Below are positions 1 through 10,477 of a stretch of 64,000 nt of DNA, piece after piece. Position 1 is the first letter of the stretch; each line of letters opens with the position of its first letter. A model generated the notes under the pieces. That model was not told the origin of the DNA and searched no databases. It worked only from the letters and a program-made list of their open reading frames with translations. The DNA comes from Byssovorax sp. (lineage in GTDB: Bacteria; Myxococcota_A; Polyangia; Polyangiales; Polyangiaceae): the NCBI GenBank assembly GCA_025362495.1, contig JANYGI010000118.1:50169-114168 (forward strand). The letters are read 5' to 3'. Position numbers and translations under genes: made by a program.

Positions 1-477
1 CTCGTCGGCGAGGATCTTCCCTAGGACGCCGCGGAGCGAGGCAGTCCCGGCCTGCTCGCGCTCGGTCGCGACGAGGGCGACAGCCACCGTCTCGCTGCAG
101 CAACTCACGCTGATCACGTCGCGGAGCAGCCCTTCGAGCGGGCCCGCGTCTTCGTGCGCCGGCACCGCCGTGAGCGGCGGCAAAGGCAGCTTCGCCTCGC
201 CGCCGAGGGCCACGACGACCCTCGCGCACAGCACCGCATGATCGAGCTCTTGCCCGATCATCGCCGAGACCGCCGCGACGTGGCGCCGGGCCACGCCGGC
301 CGCCATCAGCCTGGGGATCAGCGCGGCGAACACCCGCGCCGAGGCGTGCTCGCTCACCATGCGTTCGCGCCAGTTGGCGAGCGCCGCGGCCCTCTCTTCC
401 GCGGGGATCGCGTCGAGGCCGGGTATCTCCAGAGGGTCTCTCCGGGCCTCTCGGCGCAGGTCCAGCACTGGAGTCAT
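1..477 (-). CDS. Ferritin-like domain protein (partial, 3' end outside window)
   Basis: Only the first 159 codons are present because the gene runs off the left edge. The protein reads as a four-helix ferritin-like bundle: Glu43 in helix 1, an ExxH pair (Glu77/His80) in helix 2, Glu129 in helix 3, and Glu159 at the edge where a second ExxH would fall. Such carboxylate/histidine ligands hold the dinuclear iron site of ferritin and rubrerythrin-type proteins. An unusual Cys126-Cys127 pair sits beside Glu129. No signal peptide is visible, so it is probably cytoplasmic. Its ATG overlaps the stop of the upstream Cys-rich peptide gene by 4 bp (ATGA), which implies translational coupling. The fold call is by motif only; subfamily and substrate are unknown. 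Confidence 0.7.
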   Translation of the reverse strand, partial: MTPVLDLRREARRDPLEIPGLDAIPAEERAAALANWRERMVSEHASARVFAALIPRLMAAGVARRHVAAVSAMIGQELDHAVLCARVVVALGGEAKLPLPPLTAVPAHEDAGPLEGLLRDVISVSCCSETVAVALVATEREQAGTASLRGVLGKILADE

Positions 478-776
478 GACAGGCCCTCTTCCAGCAGCTC
501 CGCGCGCATTGGAGGCGGCGCGGGCGGTCCCCAGCACGGGGAGCAGCCGCAGCCGCTCGCGTTGCGCACGCGGATCGCGTCGCCGAGCTGATCGGCCGCG
601 CCCTTCCCCTCGTCACCGAGCATCACGCCCTCCTGAGGGGCGATGTTCGCCGTGGCCGGGCGCGCCGGCGCGGCCTGCGAGAGCGCCGCGCTGGCCGCGA
701 CGACACCCGCTATCGATGCCACCTGAGCGGCCATGCGCAACCCGCGACGACGCGCGATCGATCGAGTCGAATTCAT
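474..776 (-). CDS. Small secreted Cys-rich peptide upstream of ferritin-like gene
   Basis: This encodes 100 residues. The ATG at 776 is preceded by a strong AGGAGGAGG ribosome binding site, which fixes the start. Residues 1-36 look like a signal sequence (Arg-rich start, then an Ala/Val-rich hydrophobic stretch ending near SQAA). The mature part is short and acidic, then carries a CGCSPCW motif (Cys76, Cys78, Cys81), a Pro-rich stretch and an acidic tail ending LLEEGLS. No family is recognised. The 4-bp ATGA overlap with the ferritin-like gene suggests the two products work together, for example as a metal-binding partner or a substrate. That is inference from context only. Confidence 0.65.
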   Translation of the reverse strand: MNSTRSIARRRGLRMAAQVASIAGVVAASAALSQAAPARPATANIAPQEGVMLGDEGKGAADQLGDAIRVRNASGCGCSPCWGPPAPPPMRAELLEEGLS

Positions 777-1058
777 GCGATCCTCCTCCTGATCACGGCG
801 ACGATGGGGTCGCCGAGGCCAGACGCTATCGCAACGGTCGTGCCGCTGACGAACGAGGCGAGTGCCCCGCCCGGTTCGTTCTATTTCAGCAGAATTTTGA
901 AAACGCGACTTGGTGCGGCGCGAAGCGTCATGCGCTGATCGAAGCCGCTGCGCAACGGCGTTCGCTCGATTCGTTACGCACCGCGCGATGCCCCGGCGCC
1001 AATCCTCGCGCTTCACGATGCGCCGGCGTCCGCCCCGCATCTTGCAACGGCTCGGGCC

Positions 1059-1856
1059 ATGGGGTTGTGGTCCGCGCTTCAGCTCGCCGCGATGACGCTC
1101 TCTTTTCTGGTGTTCGTCAGCAGCACCCGAGGGGGCCTTTCGCCGCTGCGCCTCTGTCTCCTCGTCGCGTTCCCGTTCGCGGGCCTCGGCGCCCTCGGGC
1201 TCGGGATGCTCCTGCGCGTGCCCGCGTGGATCCGCTCCGATTTAAGGACTGCCGTCCTTGTTCACGACGCGGACTTCATGGCCTATGGCGCCCTGCTCGG
1301 CCTGGTGATCGCCTATGCCGTCCTCGCGCGTCGCCGCGGCTTCGAGGCGTGGGCCGCGCTCGACTCGCTCGCGGCGCCGCTGGGAGTCCTCGTCGGCGTC
1401 GCGCGGATTGGCTGCTTCCTCGTGGGGTGCGATCACGGCGCCGTCACCGATGTTCCGTGGGCGGTGCGGTATCCGGCGGGGACCGCGGCGTTCCGGCGGC
1501 ACCTCGACGCGGGGCTCATCCATGCTCCGGATACCCGGTCGTTACCGGTTCACCCGGCGCAGCTCTACGAGTCGCTGGTCGGCGCGGCCATGGTGATCGT
1601 GGTGCTCGCGCTGGGCTGGAAAAGCCGTCGATCCGCGCGTCCGCCGGCTCCAGGTGCCCTGTTCGTGGCGGCGGCGGTGACGTACGCCGTGGGGCGCTTC
1701 CTGGTCGAGCTCACGCGCGGCGACGACCGCGGGATGCTCGGGCCGCTCTCGACGCCTCAGTGGCTGAGCGTCGCCGTGGTGCTCTATCTCGGCGCACGAG
1801 CGCTGGATCCGGGGCGCCCCGCGATCGGGCGCGACGACGCGGCGGAGCGCGCGTAG
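1059..1856 (+). CDS. Lgt-like (prolipoprotein diacylglyceryl transferase family) membrane protein
   Basis: A 265-residue multi-pass membrane protein with several Lgt hallmarks: ARIGCFLVGC at about 115-124 (matching the family GRxGNF region), HPAQLYES at 165-172 (family HPTQLYE), and a late GRFLVELTR segment. Lgt transfers diacylglycerol from phosphatidylglycerol to the lipobox Cys of prolipoproteins. This copy diverges: the essential His of the SFHGG motif (His103 in E. coli) aligns with Tyr in MAYGALLG near residue 76, and the Asn of GRIGNF is Cys. It may be a paralogue with altered donor or substrate rather than the housekeeping enzyme. A metallophosphoesterase gene follows 29 bp downstream, probably in the same transcript. 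No convincing ribosome site was seen, so the start is less certain. Confidence 0.75.
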   Translation: MGLWSALQLAAMTLSFLVFVSSTRGGLSPLRLCLLVAFPFAGLGALGLGMLLRVPAWIRSDLRTAVLVHDADFMAYGALLGLVIAYAVLARRRGFEAWAALDSLAAPLGVLVGVARIGCFLVGCDHGAVTDVPWAVRYPAGTAAFRRHLDAGLIHAPDTRSLPVHPAQLYESLVGAAMVIVVLALGWKSRRSARPPAPGALFVAAAVTYAVGRFLVELTRGDDRGMLGPLSTPQWLSVAVVLYLGARALDPGRPAIGRDDAAERA

Positions 1857-1885
1857 TCTCGTCGCTCGAACGCGAAGAGGCACCC

Positions 1886-3292
1886 ATGCTGGCGATCATC
1901 TCCGATCTGCATTTCTGCGACGGCACCGCGACCGAGAAGAACGTCAATCCCGGCGCGTTCGCGCTGGCGCTGCGCGAGATCTACGCGCTCGCGACGGAGG
2001 TCGTGCGCAAGAAGGATCGGCCAGTCCGCATCGATCTGGTGCTGCTCGGCGACGTCTTCGACCTCCTGCGCACCGAGCGCTGGTTCGAGGATCGCGAGGG
2101 CGTCGCGGTGCCTCTCTCGGAGCGGCCGTGGGGCAGCGTCGCGGCTCTCGGCAGCGCCCCGGCTTCACCCGCGGTGATCGCGCGCGCGGGCCGCATCCTC
2201 GACGAGATCCTCGTCGAGAACGCCGAGGCGCTAGCGATGCTCCGGGGCGAGACCGAGGGCGAGCGGGCCCCCGCGGGCGTGGAGGTGCGACGCCTCTATC
2301 TTCCGGGCAACCACGACCGGCTCTACGCGCACGACGCCGGGCTCGCCGCTCGGATCCGCGCGGCGCTCGGCGCCGTGGAGCTGACAGGGCTGGAGTCCGA
2401 AGGCATCTTCCAGCATCGCCTCGAGATGCCCCGCTATGGCCTCCTCGCGCGCCATGGACACGAGTGGGACGAGTGGAACTTCGAGAGCTACCAGCCGGGC
2501 GCCGTGCCCGCGAAGTACACCGATCAGGACTACTTGCCCACGCCCATCGGCGATCCGATCACCACCGAGCTCGCGGCGCGGCTGCCGTACGAGATCCGGC
2601 GACGCCTCCTCGACTCACCCCGGATCACGCCCGAGGAGCGCGAGCACATCTATCGTCGCATGCAGCGAATCGAGGACGTGCGCCCCTTGCTCGCCTCGTT
2701 CCAGTGGGCCTATTGCGAGGCGGATCGCCTCGGCGGGACGATGCGAACGGCGGCCGCCGACGAGGTGCGCCGGATCGTCGACGCGACCGTGAAAGACCTC
2801 GCGCAGCGCTTCCGCGACCTCGATTTCTACGGCGCGTGGCTCGAAAAGCACAACCGCGCGCTGCGCGTCGACTCGGCCGATCTGCTCAGGGTGGGGCTCT
2901 ACGGGCTCTCGCTCGTGAGCCTCGAAGGCGGGCTCGGCATCGCCACTCGCCTGGAGGCGCTGGTCGGCACCGGCGAGCCGCGCGACGCCTGCCGTCTCGG
3001 CGCCGGCCGCGAGGATCTGCGCACCGTCGGCCAGCAGGGGCTGCGCTTCGTGGCCTACGGTCACACCCACTCTCCGCTCGAGGTGGCGCTCTCGTCCAGC
3101 GCGGGAAAGAACAGCGTTTACCTCAACTCGGGCACGTTCCGGCAGAGCGTGTTCCGCACCGACGACAAGCGCGGCTTCATCGGCTGGGAGCGCCTGACGT
3201 TCCTGTGCTTCTTCGCCGAGGACGAGGTCGCCGCGACACCGCCGCGCACCGGCCCCGCCTTCACGACGTGGACCGGAGCGCGCGGCCAGTAG
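1886..3292 (+). CDS. Metallophosphoesterase (calcineurin-like)
   Basis: A 468-residue protein with the full calcineurin-like metal-binding series: DLH at 7-9, GD at 55-56, GNHD at 141-144, an RHGHEWDEW segment, and YGHTH near the C-terminus. These bind two metal ions in phosphoesterases. The frame stays open far upstream, but the DLH motif must lie near the N-terminus, and the ATG at 1886 follows a GAAGAGG ribosome site. It lies 29 bp after the Lgt-like gene. Long insertions between motifs (about 60-140 and 200-380) make it larger than typical UDP-diacylglucosamine hydrolases. The substrate is unknown. Confidence 0.85.
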   Translation: MLAIISDLHFCDGTATEKNVNPGAFALALREIYALATEVVRKKDRPVRIDLVLLGDVFDLLRTERWFEDREGVAVPLSERPWGSVAALGSAPASPAVIARAGRILDEILVENAEALAMLRGETEGERAPAGVEVRRLYLPGNHDRLYAHDAGLAARIRAALGAVELTGLESEGIFQHRLEMPRYGLLARHGHEWDEWNFESYQPGAVPAKYTDQDYLPTPIGDPITTELAARLPYEIRRRLLDSPRITPEEREHIYRRMQRIEDVRPLLASFQWAYCEADRLGGTMRTAAADEVRRIVDATVKDLAQRFRDLDFYGAWLEKHNRALRVDSADLLRVGLYGLSLVSLEGGLGIATRLEALVGTGEPRDACRLGAGREDLRTVGQQGLRFVAYGHTHSPLEVALSSSAGKNSVYLNSGTFRQSVFRTDDKRGFIGWERLTFLCFFAEDEVAATPPRTGPAFTTWTGARGQ

Positions 3293-3298
3293 CAGCAT

Positions 3299-4576
3299 TC
3301 ACGCGGCGAGGGACTCGTTCGAGGCCTTCACCGCGCGATCGATGTCGGCCTCGGTGTGGGCGCCGGAGAGGAACGCCGCCTCGAACTGCGAAGGAGGCCA
3401 GTAGATGCCGCGGGCGATCATTCCCATGTGCCAGGTGCCGAATCGCTTGGTATCGCTCGTCGCCGCGTCGTCCCACGATCGCACCGCGCCGTCGCGGAAG
3501 AACAGGGTGATCATCGAGCCCACGCGCTGCACCGTGGCGGGCACGCCGGCCGCCTTCGCGCCCTCGCGCAACCCGGATTCGAGCCGGGCTCCGAGCGACT
3601 CCAGCCGGGCGTAGAGATCGGGCGTGAGGTGAGCGATGGTCGCGAGCCCGGCCGAGACGGCGACGGGGTTTCCGCTGAGCGTGCCGGCCTGGTAGACCGG
3701 GCCGAGCGGGGCGACGCAATTCATGATCTCCTCGCGCCCGCCGTAGGCCGCGAGCGGCATCCCGCCGCCGATGATCTTGCCGAGCGCCGTCATGTCGGGG
3801 ACGAGGCCATAGAGCTCCTGCGCGCCGCCGCGGGCGAGGCGCGAGCCCGTCATCACCTCGTCGAAGATGGATATTGCACCATGCTTCTTGCAGAGATCGA
3901 TGATCGCCGCGAGGAAGCCGGGGGCCGGCGGGACACAGCCCATGTTGCCGACGACGGGCTCGACGATCGCCGCGGCGATCTCGGCGCCGCGCGCCGCAAA
4001 GAGGGCTTCCAGCGCGGGGATGTCGTTGTACGGGAGGGTCAGCGTGGTGCGCGCCGTGCCCTCGGGGACGCCGGCCGAGTCGGGGACGCCGAACGTGGCG
4101 AGCCCGCTCCCGGCCTTGACGAGGAGGTGATCGGCGTGGCCGTGATAGCACCCCTCGAACTTGACGATGTAATCGCGCTTGGTGAAGCCGCGCGCGGCGC
4201 GGATGGCGCTCATCGTCGCTTCGGTGCCGCTCGAAACACAGCGCATCTTGTGGATGCTGGGATAGAGCGAGCGCACGGCCTCGGCGAAGGTGACCTCGCC
4301 CGCGGTGGGAGCGCCGTACGATAGGCCGCGCTCGGCCGCCTCCTGCACCGCGCGCACGACGTCGGGGTGCGCGTGGCCGAGGATCGCCGGGCCCCACGAG
4401 CCGACGAAATCCACGTACTCGCCGCCGCTCACGTCGAAGAGGCGAGCGCCCTTCGCGCGCGCGATGAAGATCGGCTCGCCGCCCACGGCGCGAAACGCGC
4501 GGACAGGGCTGTTGACGCCGCCGGGGATGAGGGCGCGCGCGCGCTCGAAGAGGGCTTTGGATTGGAGATCGGCCAT
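3299..4576 (-). CDS. hemL: Glutamate-1-semialdehyde 2,1-aminomutase
   Basis: A 425-residue PLP enzyme, the usual HemL length. It converts glutamate-1-semialdehyde to 5-aminolevulinate in the C5 route to tetrapyrroles. Visible signatures are [12 protein letters not shown] near the N-terminus, SSGTEA at 115-120 (phosphate binding), FDEVMTG with Asp239 contacting the PLP ring nitrogen, and the Schiff-base lysine Lys267 in GKIIGGGMP. An upstream frame extension is rejected because conserved sequence begins immediately after the ATG at 4576. The gene is convergent with the metallophosphoesterase (6-bp gap) and lies 35 bp downstream of the FG-GAP gene on the same strand. Confidence 0.96.
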   Translation of the reverse strand: MADLQSKALFERARALIPGGVNSPVRAFRAVGGEPIFIARAKGARLFDVSGGEYVDFVGSWGPAILGHAHPDVVRAVQEAAERGLSYGAPTAGEVTFAEAVRSLYPSIHKMRCVSSGTEATMSAIRAARGFTKRDYIVKFEGCYHGHADHLLVKAGSGLATFGVPDSAGVPEGTARTTLTLPYNDIPALEALFAARGAEIAAAIVEPVVGNMGCVPPAPGFLAAIIDLCKKHGAISIFDEVMTGSRLARGGAQELYGLVPDMTALGKIIGGGMPLAAYGGREEIMNCVAPLGPVYQAGTLSGNPVAVSAGLATIAHLTPDLYARLESLGARLESGLREGAKAAGVPATVQRVGSMITLFFRDGAVRSWDDAATSDTKRFGTWHMGMIARGIYWPPSQFEAAFLSGAHTEADIDRAVKASNESLAA

Positions 4577-4611
4577 GGAGCGCTCGTAGCCCCGGCCGGC
4601 GAACGCCGCAA

Positions 4612-7600
4612 CTACCTCGCGCGACGGCGGGCGCGACGAACGGCCACGACGAGGGCGCCCGCGACGACGAGCAGCGCCGGATCGTCGTGGGCGGGGCCGG
4701 TCGGGAGGGCGCAATAACACCCCGCGCGACCGTAGAGCGGGAAGTGCTCGAGCGTCGGGGCGCCGCCCGCGCCGCTGCTGCTGCTGCTGCTGCTGCTGCC
4801 GGTGGTCGCGCCGGTGCTGCCCATTCCACCGGCGCCGCCGGTGCCCGTGATGGGAGGCTCGTTCTTCAGGGCATAGAGGTTCCCGTCGGCGACCGAGACC
4901 AGGATCTCGTCGAGTCCGTCGCCGTCGCTGTCGCCGAAGACGACCTCGCCCACTTCGAAGCCGAAGTCCTTCGAGAACACCAGATCTCCCGTGCACGGGT
5001 CGACCGCGTAGAGGAAGCCGTCGGACGATCCCACCATCGCCACGGGTCGCCCGTCGCCCGCCAGATCACCGTGGATCGACGCCGAGGTGAGCTGTCCCGG
5101 AGGGGCCTTGGCCGCCGCGGCCGCCGCCTCGTCCGCGAAGGCCTGACCGCCCGCGAGGACCCGGGTCGTGACCATCGTCGTCGCGAGCTCGGTCAGCTTG
5201 AGACGCGCGGTGTTGCGCAGCGAGCCCTCGACCAGCACGGGGCCCGAAGGACACGTGGCGATCGCGCCGTAAGGATAGGGCTTGTCGTCGTCGAGGCTCT
5301 GGTAGTGCACGGTGTTGAGGTCGTGCTCGAACACCACCACGCCGACGGCGCCGCCGTGGAGCACCAGCTCGTCGACGCCGTCCTTGTTGGTGTCGACCGG
5401 CGTCGGGAGAAAATAGCATGGATGAACGTCGCTCTTCGAGAGGAGAGAGCCATCCTTGCCCGAGTCGGCGCGGACGTTGGGCATCACCTGGAGCACGTCG
5501 TCGATGCCGTCACCGTTCCAGTCCGAGAGCGCGATCCCCGAGGTTTGCAGCCCGCAATCGCCGGCGACGGCGCCGAACGTCCAGAGCTGGGCTCCGGTCT
5601 TGCCCGAGATACCCGCCGTGATCAGCTGAGCGCCGCCGGGCGAGGTCCATTGAACGGAGATGTCCGGCGTGCCGTCGAGATCGAAATTGGCCGAGAGGAT
5701 ATCGTTGACGGCGCCTGAGGGGATCGGCGAGGTCCAGACCACGCTGCCATCGGCGGGGTTCATGGCCATCACGCCTTGCAGCGGCGGGCTCACGTTCACG
5801 TCGGTGAACGCGGCGGCGACGCCGGGCTTGCCGCCCAGCAAGCCAGGGACGACGATCGGAGAGAACCCGCCCGGGGAGCTCCACACCTCGACCGGCGGCA
5901 CGTCGGGCGTGGCCTTCGAGGCATCGAGTCGGAGCAGCCGACCGCCGCTGTCGCGCGCGAAGATGGCCTGAGCCGCGCTGCCCACCGAGGCGATGACCGG
6001 CGCCTTGCCGAGATCTTCCCAGCCACCGGGCGCGTAGTACCCGCCGAACTGCACCTGACTCGCCGTCGGCTGGAGCTTGTGATCGAGGAAGTGCAGCGTG
6101 CCGTCGATCTCCGCCACCGCGACCTGCGGCGCGCCGATGTCGACCGCAGAAACGCTCCAGAAGCCGATAGGGCCGAGGCCCTTCGTGAACTTCAGCGAGG
6201 TGTAGTCGGTCGGCGTCGAGAGCCCAGGCTTCGTCACGTAGCCGTGAATCTCGGGCAGGCCGGGAGAGGCCTTGGCGGTGATCAGATCGCTGTTCCCGTC
6301 GCCGTCGAGATCGACGACGATGGTCCTGGTGTTCGAGGCGCCGCCGATCCTCGAGCGATCCCAGTCGGGCTCTGCCAGCGGATAGCGATCGACGATCTGC
6401 CAGCGCTTGATCAGCTTCTTCGCGACGCCGTCGTAGGCCCAGGCGGTGGTGTTCCCGTCGACGTAGGTGAACGCCGTCCGCTGCGTCAGGCCCGCGAGCG
6501 CGGCGCTGCCGCCGAAGCGCTCACCGTCGACCGAGGTAATCTCGACCCCGGTGGCCGCCGCGAGCAGGTGCATCGAGTACTTTCCTGCTCCGTCGTAGCC
6601 CGTGACGATGACCTCGTATGTCCCGTCGCCGTCGAGATCGATCAGAGGATCGTTCCCGATGTTCATGATCGCCTCGCCGGCGGGCACGTTGTACGTCCAC
6701 ATCAGGTCGAGTGTGGGCGTCGGGCTGGCCTTGTATTTGAGGGCGAACACCTTGCGAAGATCGGGCACGACCGGCGACGGAGCCGGGCTCTCGGAGGCCA
6801 CGCAGACCACCTCTTCGCCGGGGATACCGTCGATGTCGCCGGGCTGACAGACCGTGCTCCACGCCATCTGCGCGCCGATCGAGGGTGAGATCGCCAGCGT
6901 CTTCCCGGTCGCTCCGTCGAGCATCGCCAAGGTGGCCGAGTCGTTGTTGAGGAGCACCCCGGCGGGCGCGTTCGGATCGAACTTCACGACCGTGAGCGCC
7001 GCCGTGGCGCCCTGGATCGGGCCGAGCTCGACGCGCTGGGGGTTGGTGAAGCCGTTCGCGAACGAGTAGATGAAGCCCGTCTGAGGCTTGCTCGCGCCGC
7101 ACCCGCCGCACTCGGTCATCATCACGTCGACGCGACCGTCGTTGTTGAGATCGGCGAGGCGCAGATACGCTGCGGCGCCCATCTCGCCGGGCGGCTGCGA
7201 CCACAGCACCGCGCCGGTGGTGATGTCGAGGACCCAGGCGCCGGCCCGCGTGTAGGCGATGACCTCGGGTTTGCCGTCACCGTCGAGGTCCTCGATCCCG
7301 CCGAGGAATCCCGTGGCGTAGATGCGTGTGGCCCAGAGCTGGGTGTTGTCGGCGCGCCTCGCCGAGACGACGCCGCCGTTGCAGAGGATGATCTCGCCCT
7401 TGCCGTCGCCGTCGATGTCGTGGACGCGCATCGACGTCGCGTAGATGCTCCCGCCGAGGTAAGCGCGCCACGCGACAACGGGCTTGGTGATGTCACTCTT
7501 GCCGTCCGTGCGCCCCGTGCGCTTCGCGTCGTGGCGCGACATCGGCCAGTCGGCGCGCGCGTCCCCCGCGGCGGCGAGCGTCGCGATGACGAGGAGCGCT

Positions 7601-7638
7601 GCCGAGGATCTCGGGCCCGGGCGAGGGAAAGAACGCAT
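4612..7638 (-). CDS. FG-GAP/VCBS repeat surface protein with MYXO-CTERM-like tail
   Basis: A 1008-residue exported protein. A signal peptide ends near ARA (residue 29). The body has many FG-GAP/calcium-loop repeats such as [50 protein letters not shown] and [10 protein letters not shown], typical of beta-propeller domains. A low-complexity Gly/Ser/Thr linker with eight consecutive Ser follows. The C-terminus has GCYC, a short Pro-containing spacer, a hydrophobic segment and a terminal Arg cluster. That layout matches the MYXO-CTERM sorting signal of myxobacteria (Cys, transmembrane helix, Arg patch), so the protein is probably anchored at the cell surface. Ligand and role are unknown. Confidence 0.88.
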   Translation of the reverse strand: MRSFPRPGPRSSAALLVIATLAAAGDARADWPMSRHDAKRTGRTDGKSDITKPVVAWRAYLGGSIYATSMRVHDIDGDGKGEIILCNGGVVSARRADNTQLWATRIYATGFLGGIEDLDGDGKPEVIAYTRAGAWVLDITTGAVLWSQPPGEMGAAAYLRLADLNNDGRVDVMMTECGGCGASKPQTGFIYSFANGFTNPQRVELGPIQGATAALTVVKFDPNAPAGVLLNNDSATLAMLDGATGKTLAISPSIGAQMAWSTVCQPGDIDGIPGEEVVCVASESPAPSPVVPDLRKVFALKYKASPTPTLDLMWTYNVPAGEAIMNIGNDPLIDLDGDGTYEVIVTGYDGAGKYSMHLLAAATGVEITSVDGERFGGSAALAGLTQRTAFTYVDGNTTAWAYDGVAKKLIKRWQIVDRYPLAEPDWDRSRIGGASNTRTIVVDLDGDGNSDLITAKASPGLPEIHGYVTKPGLSTPTDYTSLKFTKGLGPIGFWSVSAVDIGAPQVAVAEIDGTLHFLDHKLQPTASQVQFGGYYAPGGWEDLGKAPVIASVGSAAQAIFARDSGGRLLRLDASKATPDVPPVEVWSSPGGFSPIVVPGLLGGKPGVAAAFTDVNVSPPLQGVMAMNPADGSVVWTSPIPSGAVNDILSANFDLDGTPDISVQWTSPGGAQLITAGISGKTGAQLWTFGAVAGDCGLQTSGIALSDWNGDGIDDVLQVMPNVRADSGKDGSLLSKSDVHPCYFLPTPVDTNKDGVDELVLHGGAVGVVVFEHDLNTVHYQSLDDDKPYPYGAIATCPSGPVLVEGSLRNTARLKLTELATTMVTTRVLAGGQAFADEAAAAAAKAPPGQLTSASIHGDLAGDGRPVAMVGSSDGFLYAVDPCTGDLVFSKDFGFEVGEVVFGDSDGDGLDEILVSVADGNLYALKNEPPITGTGGAGGMGSTGATTGSSSSSSSSGAGGAPTLEHFPLYGRAGCYCALPTGPAHDDPALLVVAGALVVAVRRARRRAR
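4774..4799. repeat. GCT trinucleotide microsatellite (poly-Ser tract)
   Basis: About 8.7 perfect copies of GCT on the plus strand, read as AGC (Ser) on the minus strand inside the linker of the FG-GAP protein. Copy-number change would alter linker length without a frameshift. Confidence 0.9.
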
Positions 7639-7707
7639 GGGCGCGAGAATGCGCCGATTTCACCGAAAGAACAGCCCCGTACGGCGAGAGAAGAAATCGG
7701 AGGCGCC

Positions 7708-8726
<1,019 letters not shown>

Positions 8727-8730
<4 letters not shown>

Positions 8731-9761
8731 GCGACGTCCGTGGTCGCCGCGGGCTCGGCGGCTTCAGCGACCTCAGCGAGGAAGCAGCGCACCGCGCCGC
8801 CGCCGCTCCGCGAGGTGAGCGGGACCGCGTCGGTCGTGCAGCGATCGACGACGTCGGGGCAGCGCGCCTGGAAGCGACACCCGGGCGGCGGCGATCGCAG
8901 ATCGGGGAGCGTGCCCTCGATCGTCGGCAGCGATCGGCCCTTGGTTTCTCGGGTGCGGAAGGCCGTCGGGCCCGACGGCGGGATGCTCCGCAAGAGCGCG
9001 CGCGTGTACGGGTGCGCCGGCGCGCTCAGCAGCGACGCGGTCGGCCCGCGCTCCATCACCACCCCGGCATAGAGGACCACGACCTCGTCGGCGATCGACG
9101 CGACGACGCCGAGATCGTGAGCGATGAGGAGCAGGCTCATCCCCAGGTCCACGCGCAGCTTCTGCAAGAGCTCGAGGATCTGCGCCTGGATCGTCGCGTC
9201 GAGGGCCGTCGTCGGCTCGTCGGCGATCAGCAGCGTCGGGCTGCACGCCAGCGCGATGGCGATGAGCACGCGCTGCCGCATCCCGCCCGAGAGCTCGTGC
9301 GGGTAGCTGTCGATCCGCGCCGCCGGCTCGGGGAAGCCGACCTTCGCCAGGCCGGCGATCGCCTGCTCGCGCGCCTCTTTTCGCGTGAACTTGCGGTGGA
9401 GCCGGATGGCCTCGATCAGCTGGAAGCCGACGGTGTAGACGGGGTTCAACGCCGTCATCGGATCCTGGAAGACCATGCCGATGCGCGCGCCGCGGACGCC
9501 GCGCATCTCGCGCTCGGACAGGTGGAGCAGATCGCGCCCTTCGAAGCGGATCTCGCCACGCACGAGGCGCGCCGGAGGCGACGCGAGCAGGCGCAGGATC
9601 GACAGCGCCGTCGCGCTCTTGCCGCAGCCGGACTCGCCCACGAGCGCCACGACGCGGCCCTTGTCGACGTCGAACGAGACGCCGTCGAGCGCCTGGAGGA
9701 CGCCGCCGTACGTGGCGAACGAGACGGCGAGATCGCGGATCCGGAGGAGCGGCGCCGTCAC
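8727..9761 (-). CDS. oppD: Oligopeptide/dipeptide ABC transporter ATP-binding protein (OppD/DppD type)
   Basis: A 344-residue ABC ATPase, starting at GTG 9761 just before the conserved [10 protein letters not shown]. An open frame continues upstream, but the GTG overlaps the preceding lipoprotein's stop (GTGA) and lies exactly where the family begins. Motifs: Walker [11 protein letters not shown]-loop [10 protein letters not shown], signature LSGGMRQR, Walker [14 protein letters not shown]-loop IAHD, and the C-terminal CRFQARCP oligopeptide-transporter motif. It presumably dimerises with the OppF-type protein encoded downstream. The order lipoprotein, oppD, oppF without permeases is unusual. 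Confidence 0.92.
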
Positions 9762-10468
9762 CGCACGTACGCCTCGAGGCGCGGCCCCGCGCCCCCGGTG
9801 ACGCCCATCGAGAAGGCAGACCCGATCCGATCGTCGCCGTGGACCAGCAGCGCGAGGCCGTGATCGTCGGCGCGGCGCGACGACCACGCGCGCACCAGCG
9901 CCGTCACGTCGACGCGCACCGGTGTCCCCGGGATGGCGCGGATCACCGCGGCGAGCCTGGGCAAATCGAGGCGCGGCTGCCGGCCCCACGAGACGACGGT
10001 GGGCTGCCACGGCTCGAGGATCCGCGCCGATTCGAACACGGCCGGCAGCGCGGCGGGCGGCGCCGACTCGATCGGATCGAGGATCACGAACGCGCTGAGC
10101 ACCTCGGCGTCGTCGCGCCACGAGGCCGCGAAACGAAGGAGCAACGCCACGGTGCCGCCCCCCGCGCGGCCGAGCGCGATCGTCTCGGGGACGCCCTCGG
10201 CCGACGACGAAGCGCCGGCCGCGGCGATGACCGCGACGTCGCTCGGCGCGAGGATCACCCGCCGCGTGTCGATCGCCGCGGGCGCCTCGTCGACCGCGCG
10301 GCAGCGCCCCACGACGCACGACGCGCCGGTGTCACAGCCCCCCTCGCACACCCGGCCGAGGCCGTCGCTCGCGGCGCACCCGAGGCTCCCGAGCGCGGTG
10401 ATCGCGGCCAGCGCGGCAAAGGTGGCGGCGGAGCTTCGCACGGCGCGCACGATAGCAGAGCGCTCCAC
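9758..10468 (-). CDS. Lipoprotein with DNRLRE-like beta-sandwich domain
   Basis: A 236-residue lipoprotein. The signal peptide ends in a lipobox around LGSLGC, followed by a short Cys-containing segment (CEGGCDTGASCVVGRC) and a C-terminal domain of about 150 residues. That domain's pattern (LRFAASW, AFVILDP, VDVTALVRAW, GLALLVHGDD, GAGPRLEAYV) resembles DNRLRE/disaggregatase-related domains of secreted proteins. It starts 9 bp after the sugar-dehydrogenase-like gene and its TGA overlaps the oppD GTG, so it belongs to the same operon. It could be an envelope partner of the transporter, but it does not look like a typical peptide-binding protein. Confidence 0.7.
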   Translation of the reverse strand: MERSAIVRAVRSSAATFAALAAITALGSLGCAASDGLGRVCEGGCDTGASCVVGRCRAVDEAPAAIDTRRVILAPSDVAVIAAAGASSSAEGVPETIALGRAGGGTVALLLRFAASWRDDAEVLSAFVILDPIESAPPAALPAVFESARILEPWQPTVVSWGRQPRLDLPRLAAVIRAIPGTPVRVDVTALVRAWSSRRADDHGLALLVHGDDRIGSAFSMGVTGGAGPRLEAYVR

Positions 10469-10477
10469 CGAGCGGCA

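Noticed and set aside
359..1885. Upstream extension of the metallophosphoesterase frame
   Set aside because: It runs through the Lgt-like gene out of frame and is Arg/Ser-rich; the phosphoesterase motifs begin right after ATG 1886.
2128..3510. Long Arg/Pro-rich frame over the metallophosphoesterase gene
   Set aside because: A GC-driven shadow of the real gene in another phase.
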